Source: Bacillota bacterium | GTDB lineage: Bacteria > Bacillota > Dethiobacteria > DTU022 > PWGO01 | DNA length: 64,000 bases | Direction of reading: 5' to 3' | Assembly: GCA_012518215.1 (NCBI GenBank) | Contig: JAAYSV010000006.1 | Coordinates: forward strand, 124,001 to 188,000 | Shown: piece by piece, positions 35,487 through 43,830 of the stretch | How the letters are laid out: each line of letters starts with the position of its first letter | Numbering within the stretch: the first letter of the stretch is position 1 | The notes under the pieces: generated by a model | What the model saw: the letters and a program-made list of their open reading frames with translations, nothing else | Told to the model about the DNA's origin: nothing | Databases searched by the model: none | Made by a program: the position numbers and the translations under genes

Positions 35487-35688
35487 TACAGAGAGCCGTG
35501 ATCGCTGGTGGAAGACGGCAGGAAGCCCTTCTCCGAACTCCTCCGGGAGGTGCCCGGGTGAACGTAAAGAAACAAATAGCCCGGAGCCGCAACCCTGCGT
35601 TACGGGATCGAGTGGACTGGATATAAAGGCCTCCAGTCAAATAGAGTGGTACCGCGAAACTTTCGTCTCTTGACGGAAGTTTTTTTAA
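35487..35688 (+). promoter_or_regulatory. Leucine T-box riboswitch
   Basis: This RNA leader senses uncharged tRNA and controls leuA by antitermination. The stem I base (AGAGAG at 35490-35495) and the GCTGGTGGAAG bulge region (about 35504-35514) are visible. The specifier region reads GAACTC at 35535-35540, giving CTC (Leu) as the likely specifier codon. The T-box core is GAGTGGTACCGCG at 35644-35656. The terminator stem is AAACTTTCGTC at 35657-35667 with GACGGAAGTTT at 35672-35682, followed by T residues. The specifier agrees with the downstream leucine gene. Confidence 0.92.
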
Positions 35689-35713
35689 GAAAATGCATGG
35701 GAGGGATGGCCAG

Positions 35714-37246
35714 ATGGGTAACCGGGAAAAAATATTTATATTTGACAGCACGTTGAGGGATGGAGAGCAGACTCCGGGTGCAAAATTGAATCTTGACGAG
35801 AAGATCAGGATAGCTCACCAGTTGGCCAGATTGAATGTTGATGTTATAGAAGCTGGTTTCCCGATTTCTTCACCGGGTGAACTGAAAGCTGTTGAAAGGA
35901 TATCCAGGGATGTAAAAGGCCCTGTTATATGCTCCCTGGCCCGTTGCATCAAAAAAGATGTCGATGCTGCCTGGGAATCGGTTAGGGATGCCGAAAGGCC
36001 CCGTATTCATGTTTTTCTGGCGGCCTCCGAAATACACATGCGTCAGAAATTGAAGAAGGATCCGGAATTGCTTCTTGAACAGGCCAGGGAGGCAGTAAAA
36101 TATGCTCGCAGTTTTACATCTGATGTGGAGTACTCCCCCGAAGACGCCACGCGGGCGGATGAAGAGTATCTTTTTCGGGTCATCGAGGAGGTCATCAAAG
36201 CCGGTGCCACTGTGATCAACGTGCCGGACACGGTCGGTTATGCGCTGCCCGAGGAATTCGGGGAATTGATACGCCGGATCAGGGAAAATGTGCCGGGTAT
36301 GGAAAAGGTAGTGTTGAGTGTTCATTGCCATGATGACCTGGGGTTGGCGGTAAGCAATTCGCTGGCGGCCATAAAGAATGGTGCACGCCAGGTCGAATGC
36401 AATATCAACGGTATAGGTGAAAGAGCGGGCAACGCCTCGCTGGAGGAGATAGCGGTAGCGCTGCGTATACGCCAGGACAGAATGCCCTATTACACCGATA
36501 TCAACCTGACTGAAATTTACCGCACCAGCAGGCTGGTCAGCAAACTGACGGGGATCCCCGTACCGATCAACAAAGCCGTGATTGGCAAGAATGCCTTTGC
36601 TCACTCGTCCGGTATTCACCAGGATGGAGTCCTCAAGGACAAGCAGACCTACGAGATAATTGATGCCAGGCTGATTGGTGGGAAGGCTGCCAAGATGGTC
36701 CTCACGGCTCGTTCCGGAAGGCATGCCTTGAAAAATGAACTGCAGGAAATGGGCTACACCCTTACCGAGGAGGATTTCAATTCTCTCTATTCGAGGTTTC
36801 TTGAACTGGCAGACAAGAAGAAAGAAGTTTATCGTGAGGACCTGGAAGCGCTCATATTCGAGCATATTTCCTTTACCGTTCCTACCTACAAGCTCGATTT
36901 CCTGCAGACCGTGGGTGGTAGCAAGAGTATCCCCGCAGCGATCGTCAGGCTGCTGAAAGGAGACGAGGCATTTGAAGAGGTGGCTGTCGGGGCAGGCCCT
37001 ATCGATGCTGCTTACCTGGCCATCAACAAGATTACGGGCATAAACATCGAGCTTACTGCTTACCAGCTCAGTGCCGTTACCGGAGGTAAAGATGCGCTTG
37101 GCGAGGTTACGGTCAAGATATCCCATGACAACAAGATCATTACCGGCAGGGGGTTGAGCACCGATGTCATCGAAGCGAGTGTCAAGGCATATGTCAACGG
37201 GATAAATAAACTTATTGCCATCAACAATACCAGGAATGGCGCCTGA
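35714..37246 (+). CDS. leuA: 2-Isopropylmalate synthase
   Basis: The enzyme condenses acetyl-CoA with 2-oxoisovalerate, the first step of leucine synthesis. Residues about 8-280 form the HMGL-like TIM barrel with DSTLRDGEQTPG near the start, the HCHDD metal site and NGIGERAGN. A linker and the C-terminal regulatory domain (about 385-510) that senses leucine follow. ATG 35714 has GGGAGGG seven bases upstream, and in-frame ATG 35693 lies too close to the terminator. Length is 510. The gene stands alone without leuBCD. The Leu T-box favours LeuA over citramalate synthase. It meets yedK tail to tail with two bases between. Confidence 0.95.
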   Translation: MGNREKIFIFDSTLRDGEQTPGAKLNLDEKIRIAHQLARLNVDVIEAGFPISSPGELKAVERISRDVKGPVICSLARCIKKDVDAAWESVRDAERPRIHVFLAASEIHMRQKLKKDPELLLEQAREAVKYARSFTSDVEYSPEDATRADEEYLFRVIEEVIKAGATVINVPDTVGYALPEEFGELIRRIRENVPGMEKVVLSVHCHDDLGLAVSNSLAAIKNGARQVECNINGIGERAGNASLEEIAVALRIRQDRMPYYTDINLTEIYRTSRLVSKLTGIPVPINKAVIGKNAFAHSSGIHQDGVLKDKQTYEIIDARLIGGKAAKMVLTARSGRHALKNELQEMGYTLTEEDFNSLYSRFLELADKKKEVYREDLEALIFEHISFTVPTYKLDFLQTVGGSKSIPAAIVRLLKGDEAFEEVAVGAGPIDAAYLAINKITGINIELTAYQLSAVTGGKDALGEVTVKISHDNKIITGRGLSTDVIEASVKAYVNGINKLIAINNTRNGA

Positions 37247-37248
37247 TT

Positions 37249-37857
37249 TCAATCAAGGGCTTTTTCAGCCCTCAAGCCGATAATATTTTCCGATTGCAGG
37301 CAACCCTTGAGCAGATGAACGTCTCTGACGTTCTTATCGAGCCAGGCGGCTTCTTTTTCCGGCGAAAGGATCGCGGGCATGCGGTCATGGATGCTCCTGA
37401 TGGTGGGGAGCGGAGAAGTGGTGATAATAACAAAGGCGGCATACTCCTCTCCCCCATTATCTTCGAAGATATCGAACAATCCGGCCAGGGAAAACAGACC
37501 ATCTCCCTGGATATCGATCCTGTATTTGATTTTTTCAATACCTTCTTTCTTCCATTCGAAAAAAGCATTCACAGGCACGATGCACCTCTGTTGGCGAAAA
37601 CTTCTCCTGAACATGGGCCGGGTGTCGGCTGTTTCTGCCCGGGCATTGATGACCATCCCCCGCTTCTGGAAACCGGGGAATCCCCAGCGCATCAATCTCA
37701 GGCTGTTTCCTTGCCCGTGATCCCTTACCACAACAGGCACCCTGAAGGAGGGAAACACCTCCCCGGTGGGAATATATCCTTCCGGATTTTTCATTTCGGC
37801 ATCGTATCTCAGGCACAAACTGTCTATTTCATCACCCAGCCAGTACCGTCCACACAT
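37249..37857 (-). CDS. yedK: SOS-associated HMCES/YedK-type abasic-site protein
   Basis: This protein crosslinks to abasic sites in single-stranded DNA to shield them. The catalytic Cys2 (MCGRY, after removal of Met1) is present, together with Asn71 and Glu75 in NARAET, Glu101 in FFEW and His157 in HDRMP. Length is 202. It is transcribed away from lexA. Its own promoter (TGGACA, 17 bases, TATAAT) and a LexA box lie between the two genes, which supports a role in the SOS response here. Confidence 0.93.
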   Translation of the reverse strand: MCGRYWLGDEIDSLCLRYDAEMKNPEGYIPTGEVFPSFRVPVVVRDHGQGNSLRLMRWGFPGFQKRGMVINARAETADTRPMFRRSFRQQRCIVPVNAFFEWKKEGIEKIKYRIDIQGDGLFSLAGLFDIFEDNGGEEYAAFVIITTSPLPTIRSIHDRMPAILSPEKEAAWLDKNVRDVHLLKGCLQSENIIGLRAEKALD

Positions 37858-37903
37858 TTTTGACTATTCTCCTCCCCCATTGCTCAACATTTCCTCTGAA
37901 AAT

Positions 37904-37932
37904 ATTATAACTTCATGAATAATTGATGTCCA
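37904..37932 (-). promoter_or_regulatory. Sigma-A-type promoter for yedK
   Basis: On the minus strand, TGGACA (37932-37927) and TATAAT (37909-37904) are separated by 17 bases. The LexA box at 37942-37955 lies ten bases upstream of the -35, close enough to affect this promoter as well as lexA. Confidence 0.65.
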
Positions 37933-37941
37933 CAAAATAAT

Positions 37942-37955
37942 CGAACATATGTTTG
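37942..37955. promoter_or_regulatory. LexA (SOS) box between yedK and lexA
   Basis: CGAACATATGTTTG fits the Gram-positive LexA/DinR box (CGAACRNRYGTTYG) at every position. It overlaps the first three bases of the lexA -35 (TTGCCA at 37953), so bound LexA should block its own gene. Confidence 0.85.
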
Positions 37956-37981
37956 CCATTATTGCAAGAATGGTCTATAAT
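37953..37981 (+). promoter_or_regulatory. Sigma-A-type promoter for lexA
   Basis: TTGCCA at 37953-37958 and TATAAT at 37976-37981 are separated by 17 bases. The -35 is overlapped by the LexA box, and the coding start is 30 bases downstream of the -10. Confidence 0.8.
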
Positions 37982-38010
37982 ATTTACAGATTAACCACAG
38001 GAGCAGGACC

Positions 38011-38622
38011 ATGAAACCGTTGACCGACAAGCAGAAAGAAATATTTCAATTCATCAGGGATCATATCACCCGGAGGAACTACCCCCCGTCAATAAGGGAA
38101 ATTTGCAATGCTTTCGGACTCCGTTCCACCTCCACCGCCCATTTCTACCTTACCGCCCTTGAAAAAAAGGGCTATATTCGCCGTGAACCTGCCAGACCCA
38201 GGGCCATTGAATTGCTGGTTCCCGATGACGGGGGTGCCGATGATGCTGTTTTCGTTCCCATTGTCGGTACTATAACGGCCGGTAAACCTATCCTTGCTGC
38301 GGAAAATATCGAGGGATATTTTCCGCTTCCACTTGATCTTTTTCCTGGCACTGACGGAAAGTTCATGTTGCGCATCAGGGGAGACAGCATGATCAATGCC
38401 GGGATGATGGATGGCGATTATATCCTTGTTCAGCAACAGCGGGACGCCCGGAATGGAGACATTATCGTTGCTTTGATTGAAAACGATGAGGCGACGGTCA
38501 AACGTTTTTTCAAAGAAAGTGAATACATCCGGCTTCAGGCAGAAAATGATGACTACGAGCCCATCATTACCGAAAACATAACCGTGCTGGGCAAGGTGGT
38601 GGGGCTCTTCAGGAAATTTTAA
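38011..38622 (+). CDS. lexA: LexA repressor
   Basis: This is the SOS repressor that cleaves itself when RecA filaments form. A winged helix-turn-helix fills residues 1-65 (PPSIREICNAFGLRSTSTAH). The cleavage site is Ala90-Gly91 in TITAGKP. The catalytic Ser126 (RGDSM) and Lys164 (EATVKRFF) are present. Length is 203. The ribosome-binding site is CAGGAG. It is autoregulated through the box that overlaps its promoter, and it diverges from yedK. Confidence 0.97.
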   Translation: MKPLTDKQKEIFQFIRDHITRRNYPPSIREICNAFGLRSTSTAHFYLTALEKKGYIRREPARPRAIELLVPDDGGADDAVFVPIVGTITAGKPILAAENIEGYFPLPLDLFPGTDGKFMLRIRGDSMINAGMMDGDYILVQQQRDARNGDIIVALIENDEATVKRFFKESEYIRLQAENDDYEPIITENITVLGKVVGLFRKF

Positions 38623-38693
38623 ATTTTTCCAGGGAGCTGCCTTTTTTCTCTTCTTTCTTCTTTCCACCCCGTATATCCCCGTTCATGCCGGAA

Positions 38694-38758
38694 CAAAAAA
38701 CATCCCCAACTTCCTTTTCGCGACGATGGGAACGGAAGTAACGATGTGGGGTGTTTTA
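38694..38758. terminator. Possible bidirectional terminator between lexA and ynbB
   Basis: An imperfect long hairpin spans this convergent gap: AAACATCCCC with ACTTCC on the left and GGAAGT with TGGGGTGTTT on the right. A-residues on the left and TTTT on the right would allow action on both strands. Confidence 0.45.
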
Positions 38759-38760
38759 TT

Positions 38761-40059
38761 TCAAGGATGGCAAGCCATGTAAACCGCTTCTGCTGCCTTG
38801 CAGATAGCGATAAGAGCATGGGAAATGGTAAGAGCACCTTGCAGAAAAACAGTGAAGGGTTCCCGCATGGGAGCATCGGCGGAAAGTTCACCGGATGCAC
38901 CCTGGATAAAAGCCCCGGCAGCCATGATGACCGGATCCGTGTAACCTGGAACCGGGGAAGGTAGCGGCGCAAGGTACGACCCCACCGGGGAATACTTCTG
39001 TATCGTGCGGCAAAACAGCTCGACCAGCCCGGCATCTTCAAGGGTAATGGCCTGCACGGTATCCCCTCTTTTTCCATCATATGCCGGCCTGGTGTCGAAT
39101 CCCAGGTATGCAAAAAGTTTCGCGGCAAAAACAGCCGACTTGAGAGCATTTCCCACCAATGTAGGTGCATTAAAAAGCCCCATATAGAGATAGCGCTTTG
39201 TACCCATGGCACCCAGGTGCCCGCCCAGGCCAGGTGCGGACAGCCGATCCGCGATCCTGTCCACCAATGCGGCTTTGCCGACCAGGTATCCGCCTGTCAA
39301 TGCGAGTCCCCCGCCGGGGTTCTTGATCAGGGACCCGGCAAGAACATCCGCTCCTTCTCCGAGCGGCTCCACGGTTTCGACAAATTCACCGTAGCAGTTA
39401 TCAACCAGTACAGCTACATCCGGCCGATGTTTTCTGATCGCTGCAGTGATATTTTTTATGTCTTCAACGGTCAAGGCCACTCTTGAACTGTTGTATCCGA
39501 GTGAGCGTTGTATAAAAGCTACCCTCACATCTGCAGAAAGTTTCCCCTGCAGATGGGACAGGTCAGGGTAGCCGTTCTCATCGAGGGGCAGTTCATCGTA
39601 TTTGATCCCCCACTCCGCAAGGGTACCCGTTTCTGCCTTTTCCCGGCCGTCACTTTTACCGATGATCATCTGCAGGGTATCGTAAGGGGGGCCGGTGATG
39701 GAGAGCAATTTGTCACCGGGGCGCAGAAGACCGAAGAGGGCGACGGACAGTGTATGCGTACCGGAAATGAGGTGGGGCCTGACCAGGGCCTTATCACCAC
39801 AGAAAATGCGTGCATAAACTTTTTCGAATTTCTCCCTTCCTGCATCATCGTATCCGTAACCACTACTCTCATGGAAATCTTCTTCTGCTACCCGTTCTTC
39901 GCGGAAGGCTTCCAGGACCCTCGATTGGTTCTGCAGTGTGATCCGGTCGATTTTTTTCCACTCCGGCTCGACGGCGGGACAGGTGTTTTTGATTATTGTT
40001 TTCAGGTCAGCGGGCAAATCCAGGTCATCGACCCATTGCATGTTTTCCATGATTTTCAA
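38761..40059 (-). CDS. ynbB: YnbB-type PLP-dependent protein (methionine gamma-lyase family)
   Basis: This is a fold-type I PLP enzyme of 432 residues in the group annotated as aluminium-resistance or methionine gamma-lyase family. The cofactor lysine is probably Lys246 in GSLIKNPGGG, and the aspartate of the PLP pocket lies in LVDNCYGEF. The glycine-rich SGTHTLS block at 99-105 binds the phosphate. The physiological reaction is not established for this family. The gene start overlaps the hflX stop by four bases, and the order hflX-ynbB is conserved with B. subtilis. Confidence 0.88.
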   Translation of the reverse strand: MKIMENMQWVDDLDLPADLKTIIKNTCPAVEPEWKKIDRITLQNQSRVLEAFREERVAEEDFHESSGYGYDDAGREKFEKVYARIFCGDKALVRPHLISGTHTLSVALFGLLRPGDKLLSITGPPYDTLQMIIGKSDGREKAETGTLAEWGIKYDELPLDENGYPDLSHLQGKLSADVRVAFIQRSLGYNSSRVALTVEDIKNITAAIRKHRPDVAVLVDNCYGEFVETVEPLGEGADVLAGSLIKNPGGGLALTGGYLVGKAALVDRIADRLSAPGLGGHLGAMGTKRYLYMGLFNAPTLVGNALKSAVFAAKLFAYLGFDTRPAYDGKRGDTVQAITLEDAGLVELFCRTIQKYSPVGSYLAPLPSPVPGYTDPVIMAAGAFIQGASGELSADAPMREPFTVFLQGALTISHALIAICKAAEAVYMACHP

Positions 40060-41351
40060 TCATCCTTCCGTTCTTCAAGATAGGTATAGGCGTAATTGTT
40101 TTCCAGAAATCCTGCATTGACAGTGGCTTTTACCCGCATATGGGATCCGTCGTGGTCAGCTGTTTCAATTATTCTCCCTTCCCGGTAGAGCCTGGAAAGG
40201 AAGGGGTTGTCCCGGTAGGGGATGTAAAAGTCCACCGTATGGTAGCTCTTTTCATAATGTTTCACCATGATATTTTTTAAATCCTCCAACCCCTCCCGCC
40301 TGATGGCCGAGGTAAAACATGCACCGGGGTACTCCCGTTTCAATGCCTCGATGTTGATGTCCATCATGTTCAGCCGATCGAATTTGTTGAAGACCATCAC
40401 TTCCTTCCGGGCATCGATTCCCATCTCTTTCAGCATATCCCGGACTACATGTATCTGTTCCCTGAACTCGGGATGGCTGGCATCGACAACATGAAGGAGC
40501 AGATCCGCTTCACTTATTTCTTCCAGTGTGGCCTGAAAAGCGGTTATAACCGATGGGGGGAGGTTGCGGATAAAACCTACCGTGTCAGTAAGCAATACGG
40601 AGTTCCCTTCATTCAGGGGGACATTTCTGATCAGGGGATCAAGGGTGGCGAAGAGCTTGTCTTCCGTGAAAGCTTCTGCATCGGCAAGTGCATTCATGAG
40701 CGTGGATTTTCCGGCATTAGTATATCCCACAAGGCTTGCTACATAGTTGCCGTCTTTTTTCCGCCTTTGACGGTGGAGCTGGCGATGCTTTTTGATCTCT
40801 GCGATCCTTTTTTTCAGTTCCCCGATTCGTTTCCGGATACGCCTGCGATCCGTCTCAAGTTTGGTTTCACCCGGACCACGTGTTCCCACTCCGCCGCCCA
40901 GGCGCGATAGCTTGGCTCCGTAACCCGTCAGACGTGGCAGAATATATTGCATCTGAGCAAGTTCAACCTGGAGTTTTCCCTCCCTGGATATCGCCCTGGT
41001 GGCGAAAATATCCAGAATTATCCCCGTACGGTCAAGAACTTTGGCTTCCAACCTTTCTTCAAGGTTCCTCATCTGCATGGGGGATATTTCACACTCGAAG
41101 ACGACGAGGCCTATGTTGTCCCCTTCGAGAACTTGCGCCACTTCATCCACCTTGCCCGCACCGATACAGTGAGCAGGATCCGGGCTCTCCCTGCGTTGCA
41201 CGACCCGGGCCACTGTCCGGGCCCCCGTGGTGTTGACCAGCTGTTCCAGTTCGGTCAATGCAGAATCAATCTGTTCTTCCGATTCCTCCCTGTTTGCCAG
41301 ATAAACCAGCAGGGCCTTCTCCGGTCCATCGCTGTACCTGTGTTCCGTCAA
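40056..41351 (-). CDS. hflX: GTPase HflX
   Basis: This ribosome-associated GTPase splits stalled or idle 70S ribosomes and is often induced by stress. An N-terminal HflX domain (about 1-195) ends with the basic, coiled LETDRRRIRKRI helix. The G domain has the P-loop GYTNAGKST at 209-217, the DTVGFIRNLP switch and NKFD. Length is 431. It sits between spoVK and ynbB in the same order as B. subtilis, and its stop overlaps the ynbB start by four bases. Confidence 0.95.
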   Translation of the reverse strand: MTEHRYSDGPEKALLVYLANREESEEQIDSALTELEQLVNTTGARTVARVVQRRESPDPAHCIGAGKVDEVAQVLEGDNIGLVVFECEISPMQMRNLEERLEAKVLDRTGIILDIFATRAISREGKLQVELAQMQYILPRLTGYGAKLSRLGGGVGTRGPGETKLETDRRRIRKRIGELKKRIAEIKKHRQLHRQRRKKDGNYVASLVGYTNAGKSTLMNALADAEAFTEDKLFATLDPLIRNVPLNEGNSVLLTDTVGFIRNLPPSVITAFQATLEEISEADLLLHVVDASHPEFREQIHVVRDMLKEMGIDARKEVMVFNKFDRLNMMDINIEALKREYPGACFTSAIRREGLEDLKNIMVKHYEKSYHTVDFYIPYRDNPFLSRLYREGRIIETADHDGSHMRVKATVNAGFLENNYAYTYLEERKDD

Positions 41352-41419
41352 TTTGTAGATAGGATGATCATCCCTTCATTTTTATTGGAATCGCTATCGA
41401 AACGACTATTTATATATTA

Positions 41420-42307
41420 TCATAGTTGCTCATTGGTACTCAGATCTTCCGGATTGAGTATCATCAGTTTCTTGCGCGAATAGTGATTTTCTTTCACCAG
41501 ACGCATGGCCTGTTTCCGTGTTGCTTTTTCCAGCAGATTGCGAACGTAGCGAGCGTTGCTGCATTTCAGGCGCCCCTCGTTTGAGAGTCTGGTCAAATGC
41601 TTTCTAAGTGCATATTCGGCTTCGGGGGAGATCAAATATTCTTTTTCCGCAGCCATCGATTCGGCTATGGCCATCAACTCATCGATGCTGTAGTCAGGAA
41701 ATACGATCATCATGGGGAATCGTGATCTTAGCCCCGGATTCATGTTCAGGAAATAATCCATCTCCCGGAGATAACCGGCCAGGATGAGTATGAATTGATC
41801 CCGATAATCCTCCATGGCCTTGACCAGGACATCGATGGCCTCTTTTCCAAAGTCTTTCTGCCCTCCCCGTGCCAGGGAATATGCTTCATCAACAAAGAGT
41901 ATTCCTCCCAGTGCTTTTTTGATCTGGGATCTTGTTTTTTGTGCGGTGTGCCCGATATATTCGCCCACCAGGTCTGCTCTCTCCACTTCGACGATATGAC
42001 CCTGGGAGAGTATCCCGATTTCATGGAATGTTTTTCCCAGCAATCTGGCCACGGTGGTCTTTCCCGTACCGGGATTACCCTTGAAGATCATGTGCAGGGT
42101 GAGTGCATCGGTCTGCAGCCCGTAGAAGATCCTCTGCTGTTTTATTTCCGAATACGCCTGTATTTCCAGAACGATGTCTTTGACATCCTTCAGCCCGATC
42201 AGTGATCTGAATTCATCGATGATAAATGGTGAACTCTCCCCGCCCTGTTTTTTTTGGGGCCCGTGCGGAAGACACGCCTTGCCACTGCGAGAATATGTTT
42301 TCTGCAA
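41420..42307 (-). CDS. spoVK: SpoVK-type AAA+ ATPase
   Basis: This is a CbbX/SpoVK AAA+ ATPase required in B. subtilis for late spore maturation. Walker A is GNPGTGKTT at 77-85, and Walker B is ILFVDEAY around 136-143. The sensor and arginine-finger region GLRSRFP follows. Length is 295 when read from TTG 42307. The first 25 residues are polar and poorly conserved, so the true start may be slightly downstream. Gene order hfq-spoVK-hflX is conserved. No sporulation-type promoter was recognised upstream. Confidence 0.92.
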   Translation of the reverse strand: MQKTYSRSGKACLPHGPQKKQGGESSPFIIDEFRSLIGLKDVKDIVLEIQAYSEIKQQRIFYGLQTDALTLHMIFKGNPGTGKTTVARLLGKTFHEIGILSQGHIVEVERADLVGEYIGHTAQKTRSQIKKALGGILFVDEAYSLARGGQKDFGKEAIDVLVKAMEDYRDQFILILAGYLREMDYFLNMNPGLRSRFPMMIVFPDYSIDELMAIAESMAAEKEYLISPEAEYALRKHLTRLSNEGRLKCSNARYVRNLLEKATRKQAMRLVKENHYSRKKLMILNPEDLSTNEQL

Positions 42308-42439
42308 GCCTTCTGCGCCACCCCGTTGGGTGTTTTTCCCTACAAAATAAGCGATCTTTACTATTCCATTTCCCCCTTTGCATCAGGCGCAGGTCCTGAC
42401 CGTGCTTTTTTCATTATACGTCAATCCCGGCCAAACGGG

Positions 42440-42480
42440 ATAAATAAAAGCAGAGAACCTTTCCAAACAGGTTCTCTGCC
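42440..42480 (-). terminator. Intrinsic terminator after hfq
   Basis: The arms GCAGAGAACCT (42450-42460) and AGGTTCTCTGC (42469-42479) pair perfectly over an eight-base loop. On the minus strand the stem is followed by TTTTATTT, so it terminates the miaB-to-hfq operon before spoVK. A second small dyad (ATCCCG/CGGGAT) lies next to it at 42423-42440. Confidence 0.85.
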
Positions 42481-42529
42481 GCCCTCTGTATTTTATTGAT
42501 AGGATGATTCTGGATCATCCATCGTTCAT

Positions 42530-42808
42530 TCAAATTTCGCTTGCCGGGAATCCCCGACCGGAGTTTTCGCCCGGTTGCCCCCCCTCAACCTTCAAGGAAA
42601 TATTGCGAGCTGGTATGATGGTGGAGATGGCATGTTTATAGATCAGTTGCTGTCGGCCATCCACCTCCAGCATTATCGTAAAATTATCAAAACTACGTAC
42701 GGTTCCCTTTATCTGATAGCCATTTATCAGAAAGAAGGTCATCGGTATGTTTTCTCTTCTGACCTGGTTTAAAAAAGTATCCTGCAAGTTAATGCCAGTT
42801 TTGTTCAT
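42530..42808 (-). CDS. hfq: RNA chaperone Hfq
   Basis: This Sm-like protein forms a hexameric ring that binds small RNAs and A-rich tails. The Sm1 region ([20 protein letters not shown]) and Sm2 ([12 protein letters not shown], with Y-K-H-A) are clear. At 92 residues it has a short Gly-rich tail after about residue 74. The ribosome-binding site is GGAGGAG. It lies downstream of miaA, the order seen across bacteria, and a strong terminator follows. Confidence 0.96.
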   Translation of the reverse strand: MNKTGINLQDTFLNQVRRENIPMTFFLINGYQIKGTVRSFDNFTIMLEVDGRQQLIYKHAISTIIPARNISLKVEGGQPGENSGRGFPASEI

Positions 42809-42867
42809 ATCAGTTATTCTCCTCCATATTTATACAAGCAGTCAATATATTCGTCTTTTTTACCCCT

Positions 42868-43830
42868 TTATCCTCCCATCATGCCATTAATATTTTCTAC
42901 CAATTTTTCTATATCAATTCCCCGGGTATCAAACCAGCGGATGCGCCCATCACGACGGAACCATGTTAGCTGCCTTTTGGCATAGTTCCTCGTCTCTTTC
43001 TTGATAATCTCCGTTGCTTCTTCAAGTGCAAGCTTCCCTTCCAGATAATCGGTAAGCTGCCGGTAACCCATTACCTGGAGACCGGGCGCATCTTTCGGGT
43101 ACCTTAGCAGTAGATTCCTGACTTCTCCGACAAAATCGTTTTCCATCATCTCATCAGTTCTGCGGTTGATCCTCCGATACAGTTCTTCCCTGTCACGGGT
43201 AAGGCCTATGATGACAAAACGGTAACGGGGACTCTGTTTCCTGGTTTCCTGCCATTGTTTTGAGATCTGCCTCCCTTCACTGTGGTAAACCTCGAGGGCC
43301 CGGACAATCCTCCGTTTGTCCCGGGGATGAATCTTCATGGCGGATTGCGGGTCGTGCTTGGCCAGTTGGCGATGTAGATATTCGGACCCTCTATCCCGGG
43401 CAATCCCGTTCAATTCTTCCCGCAACCTTCTGTTTCGGCCGGAACTGCTGAAGACATAAGCATCAGTTATGGATCTGACGTACAACCCGGTACCCCCCGC
43501 GATGATGGGGAGCTTTCCGGCGGATAATACCTCCGGTATGGCCTTGAGAGCCAGCTTCTGGTAGTGGGCCACGCTGAATTGTACATCGGGATCTATGATG
43601 TCAATAAGGTGGTGCTTTATTCTCTCCTGTTCCGACAGTGATGGTTTGGCGGTTCCAACATTCAGATGGCGGTACACCTGGGCTGAATCCGCAGATACTA
43701 TCTCCCCATCCAACCGCGAAGCCATTTCCAGAGCCAGATTGCTCTTGCCTACCGCGGTTGGGCCAACAATGACCATCACCACCGGCAGTTTTTTGCCGTC
43801 ATCAGGTTGAAAATATTTAATGGTTTTCAA
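42868..43830 (-). CDS. miaA: tRNA dimethylallyltransferase MiaA
   Basis: The enzyme adds a dimethylallyl group to A37 of tRNAs that read UNN codons; MiaB, also encoded here, then methylthiolates it. The P-loop is GPTAVGKS at 23-30, and family motifs include SADSAQVYRHLNVGTAKP, GGTGLY and VMGYRQL. Length is 320. Its start overlaps the mutL stop by four bases, so it is coupled to the mutSL genes. Confidence 0.96.
   Translation of the reverse strand: MKTIKYFQPDDGKKLPVVMVIVGPTAVGKSNLALEMASRLDGEIVSADSAQVYRHLNVGTAKPSLSEQERIKHHLIDIIDPDVQFSVAHYQKLALKAIPEVLSAGKLPIIAGGTGLYVRSITDAYVFSSSGRNRRLREELNGIARDRGSEYLHRQLAKHDPQSAMKIHPRDKRRIVRALEVYHSEGRQISKQWQETRKQSPRYRFVIIGLTRDREELYRRINRRTDEMMENDFVGEVRNLLLRYPKDAPGLQVMGYRQLTDYLEGKLALEEATEIIKKETRNYAKRQLTWFRRDGRIRWFDTRGIDIEKLVENINGMMGG

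Noticed and set aside
35870-37252. Open frame of 460 codons on the minus strand
   Set aside because: It is fully antisense to leuA, with low-complexity, His- and Gln-rich composition typical of a shadow frame.
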